In this document: piece after piece, positions 42,111-54,936 of the stretch
Position numbering within the stretch: the first letter of the stretch is position 1
How the letters are laid out: the number at the start of each line of letters is the position of its first letter
DNA from: Cristatella mucedo
Taxonomy: Eukaryota; Bryozoa; Phylactolaemata; Cristatellidae
Assembly: GCA_009760855.2 (NCBI GenBank)
Contig: WPIO01000093.1
Span: forward strand, 1,006,001 to 1,070,000
Length of the DNA stretch: 64,000 nucleotides
Direction: 5' to 3'
The notes under the pieces: generated by a model
Database searches by the model: none
Told to the model about the DNA's origin: nothing
Seen by the model: only the letters and a program-made list of their open reading frames with translations
Program-made: the position numbers and the translations under genes

Positions 42111-43231
42111 AAGCCTGGTTTAGGCGGCGAGTCTTTGTTTCCAACTGCTCGATTCTTACTTCGTCTTCATTTTTGTTGGAGGTTTAGACGGCAGTCTTGC
42201 TTCCTACTCACTCCGCCTTTTGTTTGAGAGGAAGAGCGTGGCCCTTCATTGTACTCCTCTCCTTAGGCTGCGCTTTGCAGGCTTCACTGTGCCTATAGAC
42301 AGCACTGGAAGAATGAGTGTCTAGCGCTGTCCGCGCGTCCGGACACTCGTGGGCCGCAAACACAGCGCTCGCACGGCTGTGCTGGTCCTCGCCGCTCGTC
42401 CTGCGCTACAATATCCGTCATTACACTATAGTTGAACGTTCAAAGTTAAATATTAAATTGCAATTCAATCATTACGTTCGTCGATCAATAGGGATAGCTA
42501 TTGCAACTCGTTCAGCGGAGGAGACACTTTTGAGACAAGCTGTTAGATTTTCACTTTGGGGAGGGGCCGGTGCACAGCTGTAGTTCGTCTCTGATGTGGC
42601 TTGGACACAGGGAGGTTTTGTTCCTCCGCTAACCAGCCGGCGAACAGATGTTGAATGCATCGTCGGGAAAGGCCGGTGGGCAGCTGTGGTCCAGGCGCAG
42701 AAATCCAGGAGGTGACAGGGGCGAAGAGAGTCGTGCCTTACTCACCATTCAATCGCGTTTCACTTTGCAGCAAATGTAAAGCGCCTAGAAAGAGATTGAG
42801 TTCTCTGAGGGTGCTTTATCAAGTGAATTTTTATTATTATTATAGATGCAATTACCGGTAGAATGAAACCTGTCCGCTATAGACTTTACCGTTGTGCCGC
42901 CTAAAAATCTTATTTTTTAACTCCGAGCTCAGGGTGTCCCATAAAGAGGGACTCGCGTGGAATGCATCGATGACTTCGCCCGTCAAGTCGTCCGCTCTCC
43001 TTTAAAGAAAGCGAAGTGGGCATGGCCTGAACAGCGCCTATGATTCGTCACTGGCTAAGTCTCGCCTGAGTCCTAGCTGAAGAAGTAGAACCACATTTGG
43101 CTACCGAGTCTTCGTCAAGTCTTCCTTAAGTCCTGGGCCGCCCCCCCCCAGCGTATTGGTGACGTATACACCGAAGACTTGAGTAGGTAGGAAGCAGATA
43201 GGAAGCAAGACTCGACGTCTAAACCAGGCTT
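42111..43231. mobile_element. Probable non-autonomous DNA transposon with ~31-bp TIRs
   Basis: The left end (42111-42142) and the reverse complement of the right end (43201-43231) both read AAGCCTGGTTTAG-CG-CGAGTC followed by TT-TTTCC/TTGCTTCC. A second, inner copy of the left end lies at 42181-42203. No transposase frame is visible. A solo LINE-A tail is inserted at 42763-42845. I could not find a convincing target-site duplication, so the class is unknown. Confidence 0.6.
42763..42845 (+). repeat. LINE-A 3' tail, solo
   Basis: A near-perfect terminal block (TGTAAAGCGCCTAGAAAGAG) ending in (ATT)n, inserted inside the DNA transposon. Confidence 0.85.
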
Positions 43232-43587
43232 CAGAGTTCCGGCATCAGCTGAAGCAGGGGTCATTTCTAGACGCTCTTTTCTGGTCAAACCACGTCAATT
43301 TAAAAGAGCGTAAAGGATTTTGGCTAATTTTATGTTACTTATCCAAAAATGGCATCGCCATCGTTGCAATTCGTACTCGAGTATCCAATAATTAGCTGAC
43401 AACACCTACAGTCTGACTCCGGTCCAGACTGGGGCTTAGGAAAAGCCGCTAATCAAGCAAATTTAGATCGTCCAAATACTGTTGCGTTTGATCCGGAAGT
43501 CGCGGGTAGCACCCGCGGCCCCGCCAGGGCAGGGCTCCGCCGGTTAATGTACATATACATATATTCGCATTTTAATAAACCAGTTTA

Positions 43588-44450
43588 TATATATATATAT
43601 ATATATACATGGAAACATCTTCAAATTCACTTGCGTGCGTAGACCCACGCGCGCACCGTAGTGTACTGGCGCGCTCCGCGATCTGCCGGACGCGTTCTCC
43701 TCGCGGCCGGACGAGCCTTATTTGGCGGCAGCCCACTCTGGACGTTTGGATTACACACCGAGCTCGGCTCGGAATAGAAGCTGAATCGGAGCTGCGAGAG
43801 AAATGCGCTCAAATACCGTTCGCTGAGGGGCGAAGGGTGAAGTATTCGCAATGCTTTTATTGCATGCCATTGTCTTCGTTGGCTAAGCGGCGATAGCATC
43901 GTTGGCGCGGCGGTTGGCAAAGCGCTGTCGCCGCCTCCCGATCGCGGCCAGGTGGCAGCCGTCCGCCTCTCCGGGCAATTGGCCACCTCTCCCTCCCACG
44001 TCCGATTGAGGACGATTTCAGTTTGCGTAGGTGAGGGCGGTTCCGCCGGAGGTCGCGCCCGGCTACTTAAGAGGACGCGCGCGTGAATCTGCACGCACTC
44101 GAGCTCGGCAAGCCGGGGCAGCCGGTGCGCCGGCTGGCTAATGAATGCCGCGCCTCAGGCTTAACGTCGGCCTCTGGCAGTTGAAAGCACGCTCAGTCGC
44201 GGCTGCGCGCCAAATGGCGCTGCTTCGGCGGTTTCGCCATTTGAGCCTAGCAACAGCGACCTCGCCGAAACGATAACGTGCGTGCATCCAAGTACCGAGC
44301 GCCGGCGCGGATTTGGCACGGCTGCTTTTCGGAAGTCCAAACAACTTTCGGAGGACGGGCGGAGTAACAGCGCTGCCAGTGGGTATAGTCATATATATCT
44401 TACATCGTAAGTAGGACGTATCCCTGGGTCGGACATATTCGGGGTAGTAT
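43588..44450. other. (TA)n tract and GC-rich stretch, no gene confirmed
   Basis: A short (TA)n run at 43588-43608 is followed by a GC/CpG-rich patch (about 43620-44340). It contains a 155-codon minus-strand open frame (44094-43627) and a 95-codon plus-strand one that overlap and resemble nothing known. A small promoter island is possible. Confidence 0.35.
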
Positions 44451-44614
44451 AGGCTAGAAACGCGTGTGGAGAGGACGCAAAGATCAAATGCAGCAGTTGA
44501 GGGTAAATTTCGAGAAAATACTGAGAAGATTAGTCCAGCTATCAAATATTTGTTTAGAGTACTTCAAAGACAAACTTATTAGAAATAGGGTGTCAAGTTT
44601 TAACGATTTCCACG

Positions 44615-46620
44615 CTGGCTCAACGAACAACTGCGAGGCAGCTGCCGTTTCCACAATAAGCGCTAGAAAACTGCAGTCTGATGCCAAATTAAGCAGAACG
44701 GTGTTACGGGTTTACCCACCAAATGTCACGTGATTGCGCTTCCGCGTTCTCGCGATATCGCGGCCTCCAACGGCCCAGGTCAGCTGGCCTTTTTACACGT
44801 TCGAACGGCTACTCAGCTGTTCCCTTTCGACAAAATACTTTGCACAACTGAATGCAAATTATAGAGAACAGCGCCTGAGAAGGCTACTCCAAGTTTACAC
44901 ACAGAATTGGATGCGATTGTCCACGCGCATTCTCACGATATGGCTTCCGATGGCTAAACTAAGATGGCTGCCCAAAACATTCGGACAGCCATACGGCTGC
45001 CATTTCCACAATAAGCTTCGCGTAAGTGCAGTTGCGATTTTAAATGAGAGAGAACGGTGTAACCGGTTTACCTACGAAAATGCAAACGATTGCGCACGTG
45101 CGTTCTCTTCTTACTAGGTCTCGCGTGGCCCTTCCCCGATGGCAGCCCTAAAGAATGGAACAGTGATACGGCTTCGATTTCTGCACTAAGCTTAACGAAA
45201 CTGAGGTTTACATGCCAAATTATTGAAAAATGGCATGCCAGGTATACCTACCAAATTTCATCCGATTTTGGTTCTGCGTTCTTATGCCATAGCTTCCGAT
45301 GGCCTGACTCAGATGGGTGCCCGAAATAGTCGAACGACGATGTAGCTCCCATTTTCGCGACAAGCTTCGCAAAGCTGCAGTCTTTATTTCAAATTATAGC
45401 TATCCGTGTTCCGAGGAGTTCACCCACCAAATGTCACGTGATTGCCCTTGCGCGTTCTCATGCTATGGCCTCCAGTGGCCCAGGCCAGCCAGCCCCTAAA
45501 TGCTCTTACAGCCGTACGGCTATTATTGTCACAGTAGGAGTCTCGCTACTGCATTTTTTTTATTCTAAGTTATAGAAAACAGTGTTCCATGTTTACCCAC
45601 TAAATTTCATGCGATTTCGCTTATATGGCCTAGTGCAATGGTCTCCAATGGCCCGGCCCGATTAATTAGGCAAAATGTCATGCCATTGGGCAAGCGCGAA
45701 ATCATAGAATGGCCTCCAGTGACCCGAGCCGGCCTAATATGTTTGTAACTACGATATAGCTGCCATTTCTTCAATAAGCGTTGCGCAGCTGTGGTTTTGA
45801 TTCAACATTTTAGAAAAAATTGTTCCAGGTTTAGCCATCAAATTTCATGCGATTGCGCGTGTGCGTTATCAGGCCATGGTCTCTAATGGCCCAGGTCAGC
45901 CAGCCTCGCTACATACTCTAACTGCGGTGCAGCTGCTATTTCAAAAATTAGCTTTGAGCAACTGCGATTTTGATTCCACGTTTTTTCCCCAGAAAACAGT
46001 GCTACGGGTTTACCCACTGAATTCCTTCACATTTTGCATGCCCGTTCCAATTTTATGGCCTCCAATGTCTCGGGCCAGCTAGCATCCTCGAATATTTGAA
46101 CAGTAATACGGCTGCTACTTCCACAATAGGCAGGTACATCCAGAACAGTTTGCTATGATATGGAATCACAGCCGCAGTTGTGCGACGCCTGTTGCTGAAT
46201 TGGAAGTTACATCGTAATTCGAATATTTAGGGAAGCTGGTTGGCCCGTACCAGTGGCGGCCATAGCATGAGAACGCGCATGTGAAATAAGATTTGGTAGG
46301 TAAACCGGGAACAATGTTTTCTATAACGTAGAATCAAAACCGGAGTTGTGCGAGCGACACCTATTGTGGAAATAGCAGCTGTCTCGTAGTTTGAAAATAT
46401 AAAGTGGGCCGGGCCATTGGAGGCCATAGCATGAGAATGCCAACGCGCTATGCCGTGAAATTTAGTTGGTCGACCCGAAAAACTGTTTTCTATAATGCGA
46501 AATCAAAACCGCAGTAGCGCGACGCCTATCGTGGCAATAACAGTTGTCACCGTTAGAAACAAAATTTAGGGAGGCTGGATAGCTGGCCTGGGCAACTGGA
46601 GGAGGCATGGATGCTATAGA
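44615..46620. repeat. Diverged ~175-bp tandem array with an orientation switch
   Basis: A block beginning GTTTACCCAC(C/T)AAAT, followed by a CGATTGCGC-like stretch, CGTTCTC, ATGGCCTCCAATGGCCC, then CGGCTGC-ATTTCCACAATAAG, recurs with starts near 44708, 44892, 45065, 45243, 45419, 45590, 45830 and 46008. Spacing is mostly 171-184 bp; one interval is about 240 bp. From about 46130 the same block appears in reverse complement (for example GGAGGCCATAGCATGAGAA) for about two to three units. Copies are well diverged. No frame runs through the array. Confidence 0.85.
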
Positions 46621-46644
46621 CAAATCTAGTGAATTATTTCGTCG

Positions 46645-47790
46645 TTGATTGGGAATATTCTGAAGAAGGATCTTCACGATGCTCACAATGATTATTATTC
46701 ACTATGTCCTACAAATACAAATAGTATAGTGAAAGATTCGGAACTGTCTGAGTATCAGCAAATATTCAAGACTGGTTCTATGAAAGTTCCCAAGTTAGTG
46801 TGGGATCTCAATCCAAAAATACTTGATTCACTATCGTAATTTACAGTTTGCTTTAAAGATTGTATGTTCTTGTTGCGTGCTAAAGCTGTTTATCTATTCA
46901 CTCAAAGTAGATGGATGAAACCATATATCGATGCATGTGCTGAAGGAAAGTTTAGCGCTGGCAGTGATAAGTTTCGAATGATCATCTCCAAGAATGCAAT
47001 GAATCAGATATATGGTAAAAACATGAACGATGCTGAAAAAGGACTAAGACTAGGACGGTTAGTGTTGTTAATGAAAAAGGTGAAACATTTTTTGACAAAT
47101 TAGTGAGCAACCGCAGGGTTACTGTCTACAGATCTTTTAATACGTTGAAGATATTTGAGATAGAAAGAGATAAGACGCTGCTAAACAAGCCTGTATATAT
47201 AGGTGCTGCAATAGTGGACTTGTCAAAGTTACATATGCAAACGTTTTACTATAAATTTTTAAAGCCAAAGTATGGTGACACGATTCATTAGTGATGATGA
47301 TGAGACTGAAGATATTTACAAGGACATGTCAATGTCAAAGTAGCGGTACGATAATGATAAATTTGGTAAGTTTAAGGATGAGATGGAGTGCAATCCAATA
47401 TTGAAAGTATGTGCTCCGAGACTGAAGCTGTATTCTGTAAATACTTGTGTGAAAGGTAATATTGAGCAAAGAAGGCAAAAGCGAACGGTGTTGTTGCTTC
47501 ATCTGTTGTAATTTGTGGTAGGTTATTACATGATGATTACGTCAGTTTTTTTATTGATTTCAGGACGTTGTTTTAGTGTTTATCTGACACTAAGGTTTCC
47601 AAATTCGCTGTTGAGAAGGTTTCTAGTTTAAAAAAGGCTGTAGTACGATTCAAAGTAGGCAGAATATAGAAACTCGACAATTAAGCAAGACAGCACTTTC
47701 CTTACTTGATTATAAGCGCTACTTGATTGATTGTGGAATACATAGTTTCGCTTACGGTCATTCAAATTTAAATAAGCTATTGAGAATTAC
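46645..47790 (+). pseudogene. Family B DNA polymerase, C-terminal remnant
   Basis: This is the C-terminal part of a protein-primed-type family B polymerase, the replication enzyme of Polinton-like elements. In order: a primer-template segment (SRWMKPYID), a palm block around ISKNAMNQIYGKNMND, then PVYIGAAIVDLSK and FYYKFLKPKYGD, then a GKFKDE segment and finally LDYKRYLID and FAYGH near the C-terminus. These lie in at least three frames with several stops, so the gene is dead. The exonuclease part is not seen. Confidence 0.8.
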
Positions 47791-48003
47791 GAGAATCCTG
47801 GTAAATTTAGCATTTTTAGTTACCTATTAATTTGTAAAACCTACAATATAGAAACAAATAGATTTGTCTTCAAAGATTTACAAGATTACGCAAAACGATA
47901 CACTTAGAGATAGAATGCCAGCTTCAACCACTCAACTGGGATGTGCAGAAGTCACCCGCAACGTGTATGGAGATCCTAGGATTTGCTGCCTTACTAGGTT
48001 ACC

Positions 48004-48005
<2 letters not shown>

Positions 48006-48077
<72 letters not shown>

Positions 48078-48140
48078 TACTATATACTTACTATGCAGTT
48101 TATCAACACGCAATAAGTATATATATATATATATATATTA
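48006..48140. repeat. (AT)n microsatellites
   Basis: Two AT tracts (48006-48075 and 48117-48140) lie between the polymerase remnant and a LINE-A copy. They are separated by a non-AT spacer that is itself partly repeated in inverted order. Confidence 0.95.
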
Positions 48141-48297
48141 CTTATGGAGTGTTGATAAATTGCATAGTTATATCAGTAATGCAGAGACTCCTTTACTAAG
48201 CATTATTGCTTCTGCTTGCGTTATAGAATACAAAACAGCACCGTTATAGGTATAATAGCAACCGTTGGATTCTTACATGTTATCTCTCCTTTTGACC

Positions 48298-49125
48298 TAA
48301 TAATAATTATAACAATACGCTTAATAAAGCACCCTCAGAGAACTAGATCACTTTCTAAAAGCTTTAAATTTGCTGCAAAGGAAACACGATCGAATCGTGA
48401 GAGGTATCATGCTTGATAAACAACAAGAAAAACATGGCTAGGGGTGACATGCACAGGGTCCGCATGCAAGTGTGGTTAGTGGCAGAATGCAATAGTGTCA
48501 GCACGCATAAGTACGTAAATGACAAATCACAGGGACCCATCAAATGATGTCATAAATAGGTGCGTTTTTAGTTTCTTTTTAAATGTGGTCAAGTCAGGAG
48601 ATGTCGTGACGCAAGTCGGGAGTGAGTTCCCGGATTAGTGGGCATGCGAACTAAAGGCACGGTCTCCAGAGGGTTTGAGATTTGTACGATGTATCGGTAA
48701 ACAGTTAGATTCCGAAAAGCGGATGGTACGATGATTATTCTGGTGAGGGATAGTAATCTGATAGGTAGGCTGGAGCTAATGAATAAAGGGATCTGAAATT
48801 TAGCGACAAAACCTTGAAGTCGATACGTTGCCTGACGGAGAGCCAGTTCAGGTCGGCAAGAAGTGGTATGATGCGGCAACTGCGACGCTCACGACAGAAA
48901 AGTCTAGCTGCTAGTTTTGCACCAGGTGTAAGCGCCTGATTGCACATGCCCCCGTAAACCATCAAGCAGTGAGTTACAGAAGTCGAGACGTGATGTCGCA
49001 AATGAATGAACCAACTTAGATGTGGCATCCCTGTCCAAACAAGCCCGAATTTGAGTAATGTTATGTAGCTGAAAGTAGGCCTAAATTCGTCCTTGTAAAA
49101 ATTCAGGCTGGAAGCCAACTCAAAT
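48298..49125 (-). mobile_element. LINE-A 3' portion inserted in the viral element
   Basis: The minus strand encodes CRERRSCRIIPLLADLNWLS and VRQRIDFKVLSL, the CR1/L2 post-RT block. Leftwards it continues into the 3' UTR and terminal block ending near 48298 in ATTATT. It is frameshifted upstream of the ORF end. Confidence 0.85.
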
Positions 49126-49254
49126 TGTAGATTTAGGATTTATTTAAATGACGGTGCTAATCATATTTAGTCTTCGCGAAACTGAAGATTTGTAATTTTC
49201 GTATGAGCTAATTCTGTTATGGCAATCCGTATTGGGAGATAACTCAGAGTAGTA

Positions 49255-50350
49255 GTGGTTTTACTTACTATCGCAGGAGTTGCTTCAGGAAAAGCTGTAA
49301 CTCAAATCAATTCTACTACCGTTTCACTTGCAGCCATTCTTCCAGAGGCAGTACAACACATGTGGTCAATCACTCAAGTTTAGTATCTTAGTTTTTACAT
49401 TATCATAGGAAAAAAAATTTCTACACCGGCTGCTGCCACTTGTGTTGCAGATGCTACTAAAGCTCAGAAACTGAAACAGCTTTACATTGATTATTTTTTT
49501 CCAAATCTAAACTCGTACTTTGCTGTTCACAAACTCTCGCTTTCTGACATTTTCGTGTTCACTGATGTCTTAGTAAAAAGCTTTTTACATTAGTCAGTGT
49601 GAGACTGAGACGCAGAATCTCATTGAAGTTGGAAACGCAAAAGCTATTTCTGAATCGGAAGCTAACGTTGGAGCTCAGATTGTTGCGAGGTTGAATGAGC
49701 CTAGTGGTGAGATAAGCAGTTACACCACTTGGGCTGCAGATCAGGTTCTCGTCACGTCTCCTGCTGTTAGCGGGGTTAGTGGAGTTAGTGGAGTTAAACC
49801 CGACATCGAACACATCGTTAAGGATCAAGTTTACGCAGTTCTACCGAGCATCGTTACTGGTCACGTGAGCCTTACATCAGATCTCACCATCTCAGCTAGT
49901 AACGAGAGGGGACAGATCCCAATCGTTCCAGTATGACCCACACAAGCAGCATCCACCACTACTACTGATACGCAAACGGTTCCGCCAACACTGGTGTCCA
50001 GTATGCCACCAGCGCTAGCTCAAGACGTACGCTCTCACTCCTCGTTTTAAAACAATTTACTGTAATATAGAGAATGAGTAACTTGCCTCCTCTTCCTATC
50101 CTCACAAGACCCATTGATGCGAATGCAAAGAGACTATAATGCCGTCCAACGTTCCTGTTTACGCAATTGGAATGGGTAAGATTGAGAAACGTATGTATTC
50201 TTTAGAAGAATCGCTTAGGTTCATATTAGAGTATTACGGTTCATGAAAAGTTCCATCGGATCGTTGCATGGCAAACATGTACTCAAGATATAAAGACGGC
50301 AGCACATTTGTGAAGATTCTGAACAATCTTAAAGTTGAAAAAGATTAACG
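49255..50350 (+). pseudogene. Unidentified viral-element gene remnants
   Basis: Several short collinear open stretches occur here. One has a Val-Ser-Gly triplet repeat (AVSGVSGVSGV) in an 81-codon frame (49691-49936). Another at about 50150-50345 begins with PVYAIGMGKIEKRMYSLEES and continues after a stop. I do not recognise either protein. Position inside the viral element suggests viral origin. The 50350-50894 stretch after it shows only an (ACATTT)n run near 50651. Confidence 0.35.
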
Positions 50351-50894
50351 CTACGTGAAGTGCAGCTCACGCACAAAAAACAGATTGGGTAATTTTTTTA
50401 GCAAAGAAAATTCCCGGTGGTGTTTAATCTCCAACTCCAGTTTGTCTTAGTGAATTAGTTACTGAAGATCAGGCGTGGAGCATTTAGATTCAACTTCCAA
50501 TAGTTTGAGAGCTTTTTCAATCGCTTCTCTGTCAGTTAAAGCATTCTCATGATATTTGTTAAAATCTTCATCTTCATCATTATTTCATAGTCAAGTCTAC
50601 TCCTCTTTTTTTACAATTTATTTCACTCGGATTTCGATGCTATCCATCAAATATGAAATACATTTACATTTACATTTACATTTAATTAGTTGAGAGTAAA
50701 AAATTTTTTAGAATTTTCAGTCCCATGTAATAGCTTGTTGATAATGTGACAAGTCGTCTTATTGTCTGACGATAGCTATTTAAGTAATCTGGAAAAAGTA
50801 ATGATATACTTTACAGCTTATGTTTTTCATATCAAGGAAAATAAAGCATCTATTGGTTTTATGGATACAGCATAACCATTGATTCTATCTGTTC

Positions 50895-51040
50895 TGGCAA
50901 TTGGCCCAGTGGTTAAGGTTTAGTCCCGACCAAGGTCTGGCCGAGGTCATGGGCTCCAGCCTCGCGGCATATGTGAAGCGCCTGAATAGAGATTAATTTC
51001 TTTTAGGGCGCTATACAAATGAATTATATTATTATTATTA
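50895..51040 (+). mobile_element. SINE family S2 copy
   Basis: The head TTGGCCCAGTGGTTAAGG, a B-box region at GGGCTCCAGCC, and an intact tail (AATAGAGATTAATTTCTTTT, GGGCGCTATAC) ending in (ATT)n. It is inserted in the viral element. Confidence 0.85.
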
Positions 51041-51577
51041 CTGCCAAAGCAATTTGCCACCACGGATCACCGCTGATTATAGTCGCTTCAGGACGGATCA
51101 TACTAGTTCATGAATATCGATCTCTAAGCAATTTTAAAGCGTAATAATAATCAAAGCCAACAATCATTCAATTGGATGGAATGTATAACGGAAATTTCAT
51201 ACTTTCAAGGAATATCATTATGCTTGCCCCACATTTTGATCATGCTCATCAACTGAAGTGCTCACTCTCTCATTGACGAGTATAGATAGACCGTTGCTTA
51301 AGCAACTTCATAAGGTGAAGATTAATATAATCTTAGGTCATAACTAGATAACGGAGATTTAAAAAAAATGATGATAATCTTGATAGAGTGTTTTCATTAC
51401 CGACGCCAATGTTTCTTACATCTGCAACTGTAAGGTCTCCAACCATTCTTCTCGCTTGCATATTTCTAGAAGAGCAACTGCAGATTCTTGGACGCCGAAA
51501 CTTGGCGATAACTTCAAGCTCCTTTTTCATTAAATACTGTCTCAGATATCCTATTTTGCTACCTTTTTATCAATATC

Positions 51578-53620
51578 CTATACAGTAGGCGCTATACGTA
51601 AAACGCAATGAAGACTCATATTTTCGCTCAGACTAAGATTTGAATTCTTAATTATATATTTTCCTCTACTTGACAATTTTGTGTTTGTATACAATTTAGT
51701 TGCGCTATCAATTCCATGTACTGATTCAAACACTTTTACGTATCTCTTATTGAAAGCTGATAGATTACTTCTTACTATGTCATTCAAATCTTTCCTAATA
51801 AAATTGAATTCGATACTATTTTTATTAATCATAGCATATAAATCACCAGGCCTACCTACATTGATAATCCTGTTGTCGCTTAGATCTAACGTGCCAAGCA
51901 TTAATAGATCAGATCTTTGTAATGATATTGATGATTTTAGGCTTATATAAACATCAATCATTATTGGTTCTCTAGAAAAATTCTTTTTCACACTAATTAT
52001 ATTTTCAGCCAACTTTTTTCAGAATCAAGATCATATCTTCCGATCATATCTCGAGAGAGTATTTCACGTGTTTGACCATCAGGATCAGGTTTATTATACT
52101 GGTGTCACATTCTAAATGGTCGTCTTCTAAATGGTCATCTTTTCACCTTTTAGTATGCAGCTTTAACTGATCATCCATTAGGAATGATGGTATTTTGAAT
52201 TTATGTTACCCATGCTCTTGATCCAGTATTTTCAGTTACTAAAGAATTATCGTAAGATCCTCTACAGTTTACTATTTTAATGTTTCCATCAAATGGTCTC
52301 TGCATGTTATCTAATATAACCACATCATTAGGATCAGTATGATCTTTTGTAATCTTTATTGATATGTTGCCCATATCTAAATTACCACTCATCGTGTCAC
52401 CTAATTTACTTACAAAGTAAGTCTTGATAAACCTAAAGTTGGGTACATCTAAAGCGTTCTTAGGATCACTATTCACAGCCATCGCCCCTTCGATGTAGAG
52501 ATTACCTGTAATTCTGCTAAATCCATCGATGGGAAATGTTGTATCCGCATAATCCTTTGTCCGTCACACCACCACTAGGATCTACTGGATTCTCAAAATT
52601 AATCAAACGACAATTATTCAAATTAAAATCTCCATCAGCTGTAGTATCTCTGCAAACTTTATTACATAATTTGTACTTACATACCTCTGGCTAACTGCAT
52701 CGCTAGCATCTACAGGATCGGCTAAACCTGTCATGTTATTTCCATTCATGCTTAATTTTCCAGATAGCACATCTCCAGTTTTTCGAAAAAGGTTTGTAGA
52801 ATTTCAGCCAACTCCTCTGAAAAGGGAAAACTCCTTATACTATGTTACAAAAATGAGTAAATCCAACTAGTTGCATCCATCATCAATGTAATATATATCA
52901 ATCTTCAAACTCATCGCACCATGCATATCTATCTTGTAAGCAACGCAATCCATAACTTTATTGCTAGTGTCACTCAATCTCGTCCTATAAGCATTTCCGG
53001 TTACTTTCAATGTACCGAGTTTTTCACTGGATTCCAGGATAAAGAACCTAGAATGAAAGATGGAAACGTTCGTTGATATCCTATTTAATTACATCTCGTG
53101 TTCACCACTTCTACATAGTTATGTGTGACTTTAGTGAGGTAGTTACTGTATTTACATTTACAGATTCACCAATTGGTATATAAAAAATGTTGACGTAAAT
53201 GTCATCATTCAAAGTATAGATTTCACGTGCTTATAAACTGTTTCATAACTTTTCTATATGTAAGGTAAGACATGGTAACCAAATCGGATCCTTTAGTGGG
53301 ATCCTTAACGTGTAGGATTTAGGCCTTTCCCATATTTGTGTCTGTACTAGCGTTTACATTCAGAAATCGGGATCTACTAAGTACCACTGATTGATTATCG
53401 TGTACAGTCTGTTGGAATCCAGTTCCACCAGCAGATATTTCTTCTATGCTTACAAAGTTTACGTAATTCAGCTGACTCCTCATTGTTTGAACACTCGTAT
53501 CCAATTTAGAATCCACTTGCAACTTAGTTACCATATCTTTATCTTATGTTCCATCTTGACAGTTAAAGATTCGTCTGCCTTTGAAATCTTCCAATCCGAA
53601 ATATCCTAGATTTGTATCGT
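51578..53620 (-). pseudogene. Tail-fibre-like repeat protein remnant (minus strand)
   Basis: At least five degenerate copies of a short repeat are spread along this stretch, e.g. SGNLDMGNISIKI, DGDFNLNNCRLINFENPVDP, SGKLSMNGNNMTGLADPVDA, LGTLDLSDNRIINVGRPGD, each often followed by a D-V---YV-like end. This is the pattern of phage-type tail-fibre/collar repeats (a G-L-M-N-I-L-P-DAV-K-YV consensus) that form trimeric fibres. In a viral element it suggests a host-attachment fibre. Stops and frameshifts divide it into pieces; the longest open stretches are 51578-52012, 52201-52482 and 53319-53534. Confidence 0.7.
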
Positions 53621-53765
53621 CGACAGTGCGGATGTCTTAGCTACGCTCGTTGATGTAATACTACTCATACCCAAATCTTTCAACAATGTAGGATTAATAT
53701 TTTTTAGCCACATATCTATATAGAATGGAAATGATTCTTCACTTGAGTGATTCGCAGAAAAAAAA

Positions 53766-54190
53766 TTGCTGTCAGGTCAAACGATAGGATTGAAATATGA
53801 GCAGGTGATTAGAGATTCTCCGATGAAGTTGAATAAAGCTAGCGTTAACCAGACTGATAATGCTATCGCTTTTGATGTAGGAACAAAAGTCAAGATAACG
53901 AAACGAATGATTGGTGGGGACTTACAAATTGGTAAAGATAGAGTTATTAAAGCAAAAAAAGGCGATTGATGTTTTGAATTCATGGGGGCAAAAGCTACTG
54001 CTGCTAAAGATTGTATAGAGTATGCTCCAAAGTTAGCAGCTAAATTTATTTTGAGAGCTTCTAATAAGATATCATCGACGATTCAAAATGCTCTTCAAAC
54101 ATTGAGAATAATTGGAAGCATTACTGAGAGTTTCAGGAGAAGTTTTAAGTGGAATCAATGGAATACTCGATTTCAGTTTATTCATTAAGA
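53766..54190 (+). pseudogene. Basic, partly hydrophobic virion-type protein remnant
   Basis: The open stretch 53766-53969 carries Lys/Ile-rich short beta-like segments (GTKVKITKRMIGG). A second frame (53982-54188) follows after a stop and has an alanine-rich start and a hydrophobic segment. The style matches the small minor virion proteins of Polinton-like elements, but I cannot name it with certainty. A 95-codon charged frame (54314-54601) follows and is unidentified. Confidence 0.4.
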
Positions 54191-54936
54191 AAATTGTTAA
54201 CGATACCGCTTGTGGTAAGTACGATCACTCTAATTGGAAAACAAAAAGGAAGGAAAAAAGAAGAAGGAAAGCTTGACGAACTCTAAAAAATGACCGCTAC
54301 TTTATAACTCGGCTTGTACATTAATGATATATTGCTGCAGGCTGAGAACGATAACGTCATGTGGTATGAAAATCCTAATGCTTTTCTGAGTTTTTTTGAA
54401 GAGGGTGTTCAATGGGATGTGAAAATGCTAGGTCTGATTTCTTGGAGAAAGAATTTTCTAAAAGTTGGAGAGGAGGAATTCCTCCGACAAACCATGAAAA
54501 AAACCCATAATGAAACCTCCAAAGAAATTAAAAAAGACGGTATACAAAATGATGAGGAAGAAAACGATACAAAAAATATTCAAAGATGCTATGCAAGGTG
54601 ACTGAAGAAATTTAATCTATGCATACAAATTGTCCAAATGATTAGAATTAACTTAAAATATTTTTGTAGAAGCTTAAGTGATGCTCTCAGAGAAGGATTA
54701 TCTAGAATACTGTAGGCTCTTCAGTAATTACAAACTTACTTTTCAAAGCTGTGTTTAATCAGAGTCAGGTAATTCGCTGTCAGCAGTCCATGGATGGTGA
54801 CTACTGCTCAAGCTATAAATATCAAATCGTTTGCAGAAAAATGATTAGTAGTAAAGATTACATTATCCGAAGCGCAGCTTAAAGTGAATCTTAGTCCGCA
54901 TTCATTGGGACTAGGCTCTGTATTTATGGAAGCAGT

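Noticed and set aside
43627-44094. 155-codon minus-strand frame as a gene
   Set aside because: It lies in GC-rich DNA with overlapping open frames on the other strand and no recognisable motif or splice context.
44615-46620. CRISPR-like array
   Set aside because: Units are about 175 bp, diverged along their whole length, change orientation, and have no constant repeat with unique spacers; the DNA is eukaryotic.
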